From Petunia secreta (Eukaryota; Streptophyta; Magnoliopsida; Solanales; Solanaceae): a stretch of DNA of 64,000 nucleotides. The stretch lies in the NCBI GenBank assembly GCA_029990175.1, contig JARKIP010000011.1, positions 310,001 to 374,000 on the forward strand. Reading direction: 5' to 3'. This document shows, one piece after another, positions 34,281-43,896 of the stretch. Position numbers and translations under genes: made by a program. Each line of letters starts with the position of its first letter. Within the stretch, counting starts at the first letter, position 1. The notes beneath the pieces were generated by a model, which worked only from the letters and a program-made list of their open reading frames with translations, was not told the origin of the DNA and searched no databases.

Positions 34281-34896
34281 TGATGCAGTATAAAATGGCC
34301 TAAACGACAACCATCAAGAGCAGGAGTGAAGGACTCCGGAAGCAACTTGAAGATCATGCATTGGAGCCTGATTGAAGCTTACTGCCTGCTGAAAGAAGAG
34401 ATGCTTGCGCGATCGCGAGAGTACCTTCGCGATCGCGATGAATGATGCAATACTTTGCGCGACAGCGTGATTCTGCACGCGATCGCGTGGAAGAACTTGA
34501 GAGTGGCGCGCGATCGCTCGTCCATGAGCGCGATCGCGAAGGGTAGACGAGTGGCAGCAGACCAGAAGCAGAACAAGGGGTGTTATAAATACCCCATTTC
34601 ATCATTATTGTATGGCACCTTACTTTGAATACAAAACATTAAATGAGCATTGCTCTTGAACCTTGTAACTCTTTTGGCTTGAAATCAATTGGATGAATCC
34701 AAGTTGCTCTTCAATCCTATTTGATCATTCTATTTGCCCGAGCCTCGTGTCTCTTGAGGATAGTTGCATAGCGTAGGTGATCCTTGCCATCGTTTGGGGT
34801 GTAACGAAACATTGTTCTTCGTTGCTACTCGAATAATTGTATGAGTCTTCGTCTCGTTTCTTATCTTTTATCGCTTTCGTAGATTCGATTGCATTA
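34281..34896 (+). repeat. 5' LTR with GCGATCGC palindromes
   Basis: TATA box TATAAATA at 34584-34591. Upstream, between 34405 and 34545, are five GCGATCGC octamers and one GCGACAGCG variant. The terminal dinucleotide here is TA, while the 3' LTR keeps CA. Confidence 0.9.
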
Positions 34897-34898
34897 GT

Positions 34899-34910
34899 TG
34901 GTATCAGAGC
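34899..34910 (+). other. tRNA-iMet primer-binding site
   Basis: TGGTATCAGAGC, two bases after the LTR end, is the standard initiator-tRNA PBS of many plant LTR elements. Confidence 0.9.
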
Positions 34911-36196
34911 AAGGCTAGGGTTACGTTCTTATGAACCCTCGTCCTACTCTTCGTGCTTGTCATCTTTGTTTTTTGTTTATTTTCTTGTTCTTGTTCTTGT
35001 TCTTGTTAGTTGAAAAAGAAGAAAAAAAATCCAAAAACTTGAAAATCACAAAAAAAATTGCTAGATGTTCTTGGTTGTGATGATTTCTTGGGTGTTTGTT
35101 ATCGGGGATTGCTTGTTATCATATTCCCGTTGATTTGGTACCCACGAAACACATTTGGAAGTTGTGAATCAAAATCTTGAAAATCAAATCTCAAAAGTTG
35201 AAAATTCACAAAATTTGCTAGAACTTGTTTGATGTTGTGAATTCTTGGTTTTTTGGTATCAGAGATTGTTCCTTATAGTTGCCCCGTCGTTTTGATACCC
35301 CCATATCATCATTTGGGGTAGCGGAATGAAAATCACATTTTGAATCTTGAAGGTTTTTGAAAACTTTTGATGAACATGTCCAAAAATCTTGAAACAAGTT
35401 GTTTGTTGATTGTTTGTTTGGTTAAACCATTGGGGATTGCTTACTACAGTTGAAAACACCTTTTGGAAGCTTGAGAACTGAAAAACAAGTTGAATTGGGG
35501 TGATTTGTCTGCCAAAACTGAAGTTTGCAGTCGAAATTCTGGTTCTGTTGCACAGACCTGCGCGATCGCGCTGTGTCTGACGCAATCGCGCAAGGGAGCA
35601 ATTTACCCTGCGCGATCGCGCGCCAATCCACGCGACAGCGAAGAACAGTCCATTCCAGAAAATCCTGTTTTGGGACAGAATGTTCGCAAAGGCTTCGTAA
35701 CAGTTTCCAATCACCAAAACTCCAATTGTATCATCAAATATGGTGAGTTTGTAGATGACAAACAAAAATTCATCTAATTCCGAATCCGTTTAGTGACGAT
35801 TCGATCTTTGAACATTTGATCGCGTCATTTCTGGTTAGTACTTTGAGGGTAACACTCCTACCTAATTAGTACTAATCCATTGTGCGAATAGGATACTCGT
35901 GCCTAGAAGGAGAGTAGACCTCAAAGAAGACTCGTAGTTAATTGTTTGCTTCAAGTGCGCACCAAATAGCTTATCGTTCATCGAGTCCCATTGAATCCAC
36001 TCTTCCCGAAGAGCATTTGGTTCTTATGACTTGGATTGATCATTGAGGAGGTTGCGCAACTACGAGGAGGCCATTGATCTCAAGTTTGTGTGGACCTAAC
36101 CCCCAACTTGAGTGAACCCGAGCGATAAGCAAAAGTGAGGGAGTGAGTGAGGACTTTTACTCTAACCTCTTTCTTGTCTTTGATTTATGTAGGTAC
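34911..36196 (+). mobile_element. Leader region of the protease-only element
   Basis: Non-coding, in the place where gag would be. It has two diverged blocks (about 35060-35215 and 35225-35345) that share AAATCACAAA..TTGCTAGA and GTTGTGAATTC, and more GCGATCGC/GCGACAGCG boxes at 35560-35642. A sequence like the PBS (GGTATCAGAGATTG) recurs at 35257. The last bases, TTTGATTTATGTAG before GTACATGG, look like a 3' splice site. Confidence 0.55.
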
Positions 36197-36892
36197 ATGG
36201 CCGGAGACGTGTACGATACCGTTAAGGTCCCGGTAAGCACTTTGGCCTACCTTTTGGCCAAGGTGAGATCCATAAGCTCGAGGTTTGATAGCCTCAAAGA
36301 GGAATGGACCTCGAGTGTCCAAAGGGGTACCGAAGGAGGTACTAATGATGAAATGTTGGGCATTCCCCAACCCTTGGGCATTTCCCAACAAGTGGGCATT
36401 CCCTACAACTTGGGCATTCCCCAAGGTGATGGTGAACAAGATAATGAGCTTAAAACGACACTGGTGGTACGGAGGAGTTTGGGTGCCATGAGTCTTGCGG
36501 AGTCGGAACATGTGCAAAGAGAGAATCTCTTCCATGCTAGGTGTCGTGTGATGGGGCAAGTGTACTCAATGATCATTGATTCGGGAAGTTGTGCTAACAT
36601 AGTGAGTGAGACCTTGATTTCCCAATTGCAATTGCCTACTATAACGCATCCACATCCCTACCGCTTACAATGGTTGAGTGAGTGTGGAGAGTTGAGGGTG
36701 GTGAAGCAAGCTTTGATTGAGTTTGGCATTGGAAATTATCGAGATAAGGTAATGTTCGATGTAGTCCCTATGCAAGCTTGCCATCTCTTGTTTGGAAGGC
36801 CATGGCAATATAATCGGAGCGTAGTACATGATGGTAGGAACAACTCTTACACGGTCTTGCATGGTTCTAGAAAGTATGTACTCAAGCCTTGA
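36197..36892 (+). CDS. Retropepsin-like protein of the protease-only element
   Basis: The ATG at 36197 opens 231 codons; the frame can be read upstream to a GTG at 36143 but the ATG follows a splice-acceptor-like site. Residues about 10-45 form a helix (LAYLLAKVRSISSRFDSLKEEW). Next is a short tandem repeat, LGIPQPLGISQQVGIPYNLG. The retropepsin fold follows: CRVMGQVYSMIIDSGSCANI with the D-S-G triad, then a middle segment YRLQWLSECGELRVVKQ, and HLLFGRPWQYNRSVVHDGRN near the end. These are typical of the protease between Gag and RT in chromoviruses. It ends at a TGA (36890-36892). The expected continuation PKQVSNDYRIMRELKEA is present one frame over, so one base has been gained or lost here. 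Confidence 0.75.
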   Translation: MAGDVYDTVKVPVSTLAYLLAKVRSISSRFDSLKEEWTSSVQRGTEGGTNDEMLGIPQPLGISQQVGIPYNLGIPQGDGEQDNELKTTLVVRRSLGAMSLAESEHVQRENLFHARCRVMGQVYSMIIDSGSCANIVSETLISQLQLPTITHPHPYRLQWLSECGELRVVKQALIEFGIGNYRDKVMFDVVPMQACHLLFGRPWQYNRSVVHDGRNNSYTVLHGSRKYVLKP

Positions 36893-38607
36893 CGCCAAAG
36901 CAAGTAAGTAATGACTATAGGATTATGAGGGAGTTGAAGGAAGCCGTTAAGGCCAAGTTACCCATAATACTTGAGCCCGGAACCAACTATCTTATGGTCA
37001 TGCCCTTGCAAGTGGAGAATGAAACATCACCCGAATCTACAATTGGCCTTGAGCGAAAAATGAATGAAAAGAGATGAGGGGAAATACCAAATGAGAGGGA
37101 GGACACCCTTTGTTCTAAACATGTTCTATCTTCTTCTCCTTCTATTTGTTTTGGCTTATGTGTAGGTACTCTTGGAGGCGAACTAGTGGAGCCTCAACCG
37201 GTTGGTAAGAAAGGAAGACAAGAGAATGAAGCTCTACATGGTGAGTTTCATGAAGGAGGACTTGAACATGACACTTCAAATGATGTGAGTACACACAGGA
37301 GCTACTCAAAAGGAAGTGTTTCTTCACCTTCTTATGAACATGATCATTCCTTGTCTTGTGAAGACTCCATGCTAGTCGGTACTTGTAATGAATTTGATGA
37401 AATTGCAACTAGCGTAAAGTCGAATTGTCAACTTGTGTGTACATGTAAACCACTAGTTGAGAGTGTTGATAAGCCACATCAAGAATGGAGCTCGATATTC
37501 AATGAACCTCTCTTTAGTGAGAACTTAATAGTTGACTATACTTGTGAGCCTTGTTATGACACCCCACCTATATTTGATAAATGGGAAGATAAGTTGAATG
37601 AATACCCTATCATTTCCCTTGATGAATTGCTTGATAATGGTGGACCTTTGTGTTGTCGTGAGGATGGTAATGACCTTGAGGAGTCCTTAGTGGATGTGAT
37701 GGATCGAATTGTATTCGATGACTCCTCAAGTGTGGAAGATGACTCTAGTTTTGATGCCTCACCTTTGATGGGTAGTGGACTTGTTTTCACAAACCCGTTG
37801 TTTGAAGAGGATAGTTAAAGAGGCGATGATGAATATCAAACTAGAGAAGAGTTTGGATTTAAATCTCCATGGTTTGGAAAGTTGAACTCTATAGACAATC
37901 CATTGTTTGGAAATCCTAGTGAGGAAGATTGTCCTAGAGGTGAAATTAGAGGTGAGGAGGTATCTCTTAGTGTGAGTATGAGAGCTTTTAAGAAGGGGAG
38001 TGGGGTATTTGACGCTACTCGTGAAATGCACTATTTTACCTATCCCATTCCACATGTTAACAATACTTTGAGAATTGAGCACGCCAAAACCATTGTGCCA
38101 CATTGTTAAAGTAATGCATTGAAGGTTTGGTGTGTTGATCATGAGCTTAGGGGTCATAGGAAACTTAATTGGTTGATCTTGAATGCTCTATTTCCTATTA
38201 GTCTCTTTGCTTGTTATGGTTGTAAGTGTTTGTCATTGGTGAGCCAAGGACTTGTCGTCTCTTTGGGAGACATAGGTTATTTGATTAGTATTGATACTTG
38301 GCTCTATCATAAGAGTGAATTTTCCACATCACTTGCATTCACGCTTGTTGGACTTACCTACTCGTGTAGTGGAAAGTCTTGGTGTGCTAATATTGAACTT
38401 AGGGATCGTAGGGATTTTGATCGCTTGATCTTGTATATGCCATGCACTATTGATCTGTTTGTTTGTTCTTGTGATGGGTACACTTCTTTGTCGAACCAAG
38501 TCAATGCTAGTTCCTTTGATAGCATGAACTTCTTTATTTCCATTGACATTTGGTTATACCATAAGAGTGTGTATTCCCACACTCTTGGCACTAACCTACT
38601 CTTGTAG
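36893..38607 (+). pseudogene. Long unidentified frame following the protease (three internal stops)
   Basis: One reading frame runs through all 1.7 kb with only a TGA (37075-37077) and two TAAs (37816-37818, 38107-38109). It opens with TPKQVSNDYRIMRELKEAVK, which in autonomous relatives leads to RT, but RT does not follow. Next is an acidic, Ser-rich region (about 37186-37815; LLDNGGPLCCREDGNDLEES, FDDSSSVEDDSSFDASPLMG), then a part with a repeated NPLF(E/G) motif (37787 and 37899), and last a Cys- and Trp-containing duplicated module (38119-38607). I do not recognise a family. Such long openness over non-polymerase sequence suggests it was under coding constraint until recently. Confidence 0.55.
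38119..38607 (+). other. Duplicated hydrophobic module at the end of the unidentified frame
   Basis: Within this 162-codon segment, residues 3-88 and 89-162 align with a period of about 86 codons: VWCVDHELRGHRKLNWLIL against SWCANIELRDRRDFDRLIL, then SLFACYGC against DLFVCSCD, then SIDTWLYHKSEFS against SIDIWLYHKSVYS. The two halves are clearly diverged yet both stay open, which points to an old in-frame duplication. Cysteines and the WLYHKS motif are conserved. There is no ATG at its start; it is part of the longer frame. Confidence 0.7.
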
Positions 38608-38682
38608 TAGGAATCTTTGTTTTGTTGTTGTTTGTCTTTGGATGTAGGCTTTGATGGTTTGATTTCGAGGACGAAATCCTTT

Positions 38683-38696
38683 CAAGAAGTGGAGGA
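38683..38696 (+). other. Polypurine tract of the protease-only element
   Basis: AAGAAGTGGAGGA directly precedes TGATGCAG, the 3' LTR start. Confidence 0.8.
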
Positions 38697-39314
38697 TGAT
38701 GCAGTATAAAATGGCCTAAACGACAACCATCAAGAGCACGAGTGAAGGACTCCGGAAGCAACTTGAAGATCATGCATTGGAGCCTGATTGAAGCTTACTG
38801 CCTGCTGAAAGAAGAGATGCCTGCGCGATCGTGAGAGTACCTTCGCGATCGCGATGAAGGATGCAATACTTTGCGCGACAGTGTGATTCTGCGCGCGATC
38901 GCGTGGAAGAACTTGAGAGTGGCGCGCGATCGCTTGTCCATGAGCGCGATCGCGAAGGGGAGACGAGTGGCAGCAGACCAGAAGCAGAACAAGGGGTGTT
39001 ATAAATACCTCCATTTCATCATTATTGTATGGCACCTTACTTTGAACACAAAACATTATATGAGCATTGCTCTTGAACCTTGTTAACTCTTTTGGCTTGA
39101 AATCAATTGGATGAATCCAAGTTGCTCTTCAATCCTATTTGATCATTCTATTTACTCGAGCCTCGTGTCTCTTGATGATAGTTGCATAGCGTAGGTGATC
39201 CTTGCCATCGTTTGGGGTGTAACGAAACATTGTTCTTCGTTGCTACTCGAATAATTGTGTGAGTCTTCGTTTCGTTTGTTATCTTTTATCGCTTTCATAG
39301 TTTCGATTGCATCA
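38697..39314 (+). repeat. 3' LTR of the protease-only element
   Basis: Same organisation as the 5' LTR, TATA at 39000-39007. One of the GCGATCGC octamers has become GCGATCGT and the GCGACAGCG variant GCGACAGTG, both C-to-T changes at CpG. Confidence 0.9.
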
Positions 39315-39789
39315 GTTGTTGTCCCCCTTTCTCTTTTCCTTTTCCAAAAATCTCTTATTTTTTACACCAATCTCTCGTACACACAACCAATTGAAAGACC
39401 CATTTGAAAATTTTGTTTCTCCAAAAGTTGATACCAAACCTCAATTTTGTAATCTTTAGTAAAACCCCAATTTGTTATGTTTATATTAATACCTTTTTTT
39501 ATAACTCTGTAAAATATTTGAAAGCTTGATATATTTAATTGTGTTATGGACAAGGAGAAATTCAATCTTATCTTTGAGTTTTAACTCCTCTTGTTTTAGC
39601 ACTTGCTTTACTATTTATTCAGCTCGTCATTTTTATTATTTTTTTTATATAGCATTTGAATCTCCTTTATAATTAATGTTGATTATTTTTTATGCAATAA
39701 TTAGATACTTATAGTAGAGAAATTACTACACGAAAAATTCAACCAAATCAAGTTTGGCAGTTGGAGAAAAATGAAAAAGTTATTGTGGT

Positions 39790-41963
39790 GATGGAAAAGA
39801 CAGTGATAATGGTTCAAACTTGCTTGTGAGGTTTCTTGGTAAGCTTTCTCAAAATTCGACAATTTGTCCATATCAGTTGAAAGATGGGATAGGATGCCAG
39901 AGGTCAATAGTCGCCAACAATGGCGGTACATTGAGGTATTCTTTTAAATATCTTTCAGTATCTATCATCCTTTCCTTTGTTATTAGATATTGACTTATGA
40001 AAGTGATAATAAATGAATGATAATTTTGAGTTTGATTATGCTGCTGGAATTAAATGGGTAATGCATACTTTAGGCGAAAGATGGAGGGCGTACAAATATC
40101 AGTTAAGAAATAAGTACTTTTATCCTAATAAACGTAAGGAAGATATTCTTGCTAATCCTCCCTCAGCCGTGGATTCTACTGATTGGACTGCTTTTGTGCA
40201 TCACTATAAAGAGGAGGAGATGAAGGTATTCTTTCCAATAGATCATTTTTATCCATTTCTAGTAAGATTTAGTTAATACTTATCGTCATTTTTGATAATT
40301 TTAAACGCCAAGTTTACAAAATACAACAAATCGTAAAAAACTTAAAGTCTCGCATGCCGGCGGTAGTATGAGCAATGTAAGGAGAGGTCGTCAAATGGTA
40401 AGTTATTTTATCAAGAATTTTATTTTGGGAATAACTGTCACATGGAACACTTATTCATAAAATTATATTTTATTGACGATGTTAGGAGAAAAAATTAGGA
40501 AGGCCGTATGTCGAAGTGAGGTCGTTCTTTCAACTTTGCTGAAAAAGAATGGAAATTATGTGAATGAAGAAGGAAAGATTCTGGCTGTAAGTTAATTATT
40601 TAAATTGTAACTCTATGTTATCTTATTTGGAATTTGCAGACGTGCCTGATTTTAGGAGTTGCCTTCTATCATCTGACTAAGTAGCCTTTGTATTGCTTGC
40701 AATTTGGAATAGGACAGTGTAATCCTCCTCAAGCTATTATTCCAACCAAAATAACGTTTGTTCTATATTTTTTCTTTTGATATGGATGGTGCTGCTGAAT
40801 TCATACCAAAGCTTGCTTATTTGTTTCTGTTGTCCTACACCATGTAGAAAAGAACTTATCCTAGTACACCAGTATCTTTGATCTGCTAAACCTAGAAAGT
40901 AAAATCTCAATTTGAAAGCTCAATACTTGCTGCTTAAGCAGAGGCATATGTTCTGCTATTTCTACCAAAAAATGTAGAAACATAGCTTTCTATAATATCT
41001 TCTTGGTCCAGAAATAATTATTCTTACTTAAACACCTTGTTTGGATGGTTGTTACATATCGTTTCATAATGTATTGTAATATTTTTATGAGTACAACATT
41101 TAATGAGTCTTAAGTTATTAAAATTGAAACTGAAGCTATTATTTGACTGTTGGGGCTTGAATAGCTAAAGTATTTTCTTGGTTTAAAGTAGAAATCTTCA
41201 TTTTTACGAAAAATTTATGAGTTTGGAACTTGGCAAGTTCATTGTTCCTTGTTTGAAGTTTCTGCTGGTGTAAAGTTCATTTTACAGGAGTTTAAAGAAA
41301 GTATCATATCTCTTATGGTAAGAGTAATGGAAAATCTTTGGGACTCTTTGTTAATAGAGTATGCATATATGATTTTTGGCATTTCAAGTCCCTGTCCGTT
41401 GGCTTGATTCTTTAACTGGGCAAGTTCTCAAAATTTAGTTGCTGATGTTTGATAATTTCTTATTTTCTTATGGTCTTATCTCGTGGTACAAAGTATGAAT
41501 TATGAATATGCTATCTTAGAGCTAGAATACACAATTAAATATATTTACAGATGTAGTCAAGTTTGCATCTTGATCGAGAAATTTAGTTTTGAAGCACTTC
41601 CTAAGGATAATGGCTCATCCGAATGATGCAATTGGAAAGGTATTTGGAGCTGAGCATTCAGGCCGTGTGCGTGGTTTAGGTAGCTCTATTTTCCCCCCTA
41701 CGGCTTTTGGAATACATCGACATTACACCACTCATGTGAGTTCTGGTGGCTCTACTAATAAGATTCCCCAAGAACGTGTTGAAGACCTAGAGGAAGAAGT
41801 AGAAACCTTGAAAGAGAAATTGACTGGATATGAAGAGACCAAGCAACAACTTGTGGAGAGTAATGTACAACTTGCGCGAGCTCAAAATCAATTGACAACT
41901 TTCCATATGCTTTTACAAGCTAAATTCGGTAATGATTTGCCTACTTTGAACTGTACTTCTTGA
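39790..41963 (+). pseudogene. CACTA Transposase_24 (Ptta/En/Spm) gene, broken
   Basis: Pieces occur in order. 39820-39935: FLGKLSQNSTICP then, after a one-base frame break, DRMPEVNSRQQWRYIE, ending at a GT donor. About 40022-40225: GIKWVMHTLGERWRAYK, RNKYFYPNKRKEDILANPPS, ending EEEMK before GTATTC. About 40312-40398: KKLKVSHAGGSMSNVRRG, ending before GTAAGT. About 40490-40588: SEVVLSTLLKKNGNYVNEEG, ending before GTAAGT. 41589-41963: AHPNDAIGKVFGAEHSGRVR, then a coiled coil (ERVEDLEEEVETLKEKL) and a TGA stop. This is the Transposase_24 domain plus its usual C-terminal coiled coil, spread over at least five exons. The frame break and the 5' part cut by the retrotransposon make it non-functional. 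Confidence 0.75.
41036..41110. mobile_element. MITE terminus fragment
   Basis: CTTGTTTGGATGGTTGTTACATATCGTTTCATAATGTAT matches, inverted, the right end of the MITE at 21238/27995. Only one end is apparent, in an intron of the CACTA transposase gene. Confidence 0.55.
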
Positions 41964-42339
41964 GTTAGGTACTTTGGACTCTTCTTTTGTTAGGCTTGTA
42001 TGCGCAGTTAGGTACTTTGAACTTTTCTTTTATTAGGCTTGTATGCACAGAATGTGCTATTGTATTCTGTGCTATTGCTCTCACATTTTCCATATCCATT
42101 ATGATAGCAATTATTGAAGTTCTTGTAAATTTAAGGTTTAAAACTCTTGTCTTTGATAGTAAGATTTGAGAAGTAGAGTTTTGTGTTGTTAATCTTTATT
42201 AGAAATTGATTTGTTTTGATTTGTTTATTGGGATATTATTTTTATTGATAGATATGTCTTGATAGCATCTTCTCATGGTTCCTAGGGATACTGGAGATTA
42301 TAAGTATTATTAATTTTTTTTTAAAAAGGCTGGTTAATT

Positions 42340-42700
42340 TACCTACGGTCTGGGTGTGGCGAACTACATCATTAGATAAATTAAAATAAAATGAAAAAAA
42401 ATTATTTGTGGCAAAATATTGTACAGCTCTATGGAACTCATCAATTTCAGCCACGGTTTGTACGTGGGCAATTGAAAAATGCAACCATAATTCCTTATCC
42501 ATAAATCATCATCAGCCACGCTAACTTCCGTGGGGTAATTGAAAAGCAAACCGTAGCTAACAGAATGTACCACAGATGCATAAACCGTGGCTAATTTCAT
42601 TGCGACGCCCCGTTTGGGGGGCATGGGTTCAACCGTGGCTAAATGGTCTTTGCACGGAATTTTGACATATTAGCCACGGTTTGGCCGTGGCTAAAAGCCT
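42340..42700. repeat. CACTA right subterminal repeats
   Basis: At least eight AGCCACG(G/C) or CCGTGGCTAA boxes in both orientations, matching boxes at the left end (33065-33160). Such arrays bind TnpA-type proteins in characterised EnSpm elements. Confidence 0.8.
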
Positions 42701-42723
42701 TTTTTTTTTTTTTGGTAGTGCAT

Positions 42724-43332
42724 CTCTGAGGGCTGTGGTAACTTAAAACTAGGGCGAGCAGGTAGAAACATATGACGCTTTTGCTAATGGGTTCGGCAAC
42801 AAGTATGGTTACTATTCTATTGTAAGATTATTGTGTTCAAGATCCTGTATTTAGTACATGAATTATTTATGTTCTATGAATTATCTAACATGTGGTATCA
42901 GGGCCTAGATAATTGAACCAATAATCTTCATAATGAGAATTAATAATGTGAATGGCAAAAGCGATGTACCACTAAATTCATCCTCTTATTTGTCGGTTAT
43001 TATATTATTTTCCTTAGAGTTTTCTACTATATAAAAGTTAATAAATTACTCATAAATTAAAGTGCTACTAGTCAACTGACAATTGGAAAATAGTAAAGGA
43101 AAGGGATAAAGTGTTAGCTGTGGGATTGATAAACCTATGATAATATTAATTCGTAATTCAGGTACTGAAGCAAAGATGATTTTAAGCTTTGCTAAATTCA
43201 TTAGGTGACCCTTTTAATTTGCTTACTGATCAAGTGTTTTGAATCTGTAGAACAAGCAATTAATTCACGTGCTTCATGTTTTAGTATAACGAAATTTTCC
43301 TTGACAACAATGATTTAATATTGAACTGTTAA
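42724..43332. other. Intergenic stretch with no recognised feature
   Basis: AT-rich; no frame longer than about 60 codons, no repeat recognised. Confidence 0.5.
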
Positions 43333-43896
43333 GTTGAGAAAGTATCTACAAGTCTTTACGCTCTGGTTCAAGGGCACCTTGTAGAGAAAGTATCTACAAG
43401 TCTCGATTATGGCCAAGATTCTAAATTCTGTTACAATGGCACCTTGTAGAGAAAGTCTCTGTTAATATTGGCTATTGCCAAGAGTTTAAGCTCCGGTGCA
43501 ATGGGCAACTTGTAGAGAAAGTCTCTAAAAGTCTTGGCTATTTCCAAGCATTTAAGCTCTGGTGGAATGGGCAACTTACAGAGAAAGTCTCTGCAAGTCT
43601 TAGTAATAGCCAAGACAGTAAGCTTTGGTGCAATGGGAAACTTTCTGAAACTTGCAGAGAAAGTCTCTACAAGTATTGGCTATTGCCAATACTTTAAGCT
43701 CTGGTGCAACAGGCAACTTGTAGAAAAAGTCTCTGCAAGTCTTGAAAATAGCCAATACTTTAAGCTCTGGTGCAACGGGCAACTTGCAGAGAAAGTCTCT
43801 ACAAGTCTTGGCAATAGCCAAGACTTTAACTTTCTGCAATGGACATCTTGCAGAGATCTACAAGTCTTAGCAATAGCTAATATTTTAAGCTCTAGT
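43333..43896 (+). repeat. 66-bp minisatellite, left part (about nine units)
   Basis: Unit starts fall at 43384, 43449, 43515, 43581, 43657, 43723, 43789 and 43853, so the period is 66 with one unit enlarged by 10. Each unit contains two inverted repeats: ACTTGCAGAGA-AAG-TCTCTGCAAGT and CTTGGC-AATA-GCCAAG. The rest is TTTAAGCTCTGGTGCAATGGGCA. Because 66 is a multiple of three, frames run open through the array on both strands; these are not genes. The array breaks off at 43896 and resumes in register at 46086. Confidence 0.9.

Larger units (their letters stand above)
34281..39314 (+). mobile_element. Non-autonomous LTR retrotransposon, protease-only, nested in CACTA
   Basis: LTRs 34281-34896 and 38697-39314 (616 and 618 bases, about twenty differences by eye) start TGATGCAG and end in GATTGCAT(C/T)A. 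They are flanked by a perfect duplication GTTGT (34276-34280, 39315-39319). The PBS is the tRNA-iMet type and the PPT lies at 38683-38696. The only domain I recognise is a chromovirus-like retropepsin in the frame at 36197-36892. Gag, RT, RNase H and integrase are missing. The rest of the internal region encodes an unfamiliar reading frame (36889-38607). About 3% LTR difference indicates a fairly young insertion. Confidence 0.92.
33030..42720 (+). mobile_element. CACTA (EnSpm) DNA transposon with nested insertions
   Basis: The left end CACTTAAAAAAA..GGCTTAAGCCACGG and the right end, read inward, CACTACCAAAAAA..GGCTTTTAGCCACGG are inverted repeats. They are flanked by a 3-base duplication CAT (33027-33029, 42721-42723), the size used by CACTA elements. 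Both ends carry subterminal repeats of TTAGCCACGG/CCGTGGCTAA (about 33065-33160 and 42340-42700). Inside are a MITE (33160-33977), an LTR retrotransposon (34281-39314) and a decayed Transposase_24 gene (about 39790-41963). I see no Transposase_21 (TnpD-like) gene, so the element is non-autonomous. Without the two nested insertions it would be about 3.8 kb. Confidence 0.85.

Noticed and set aside
34354..34605. Arg/Ser-rich minus-strand frames in both LTR copies (also 38730-39056)
   Set aside because: They arise from the GCGATCGC repeats read in reverse, and overlap the promoter region.
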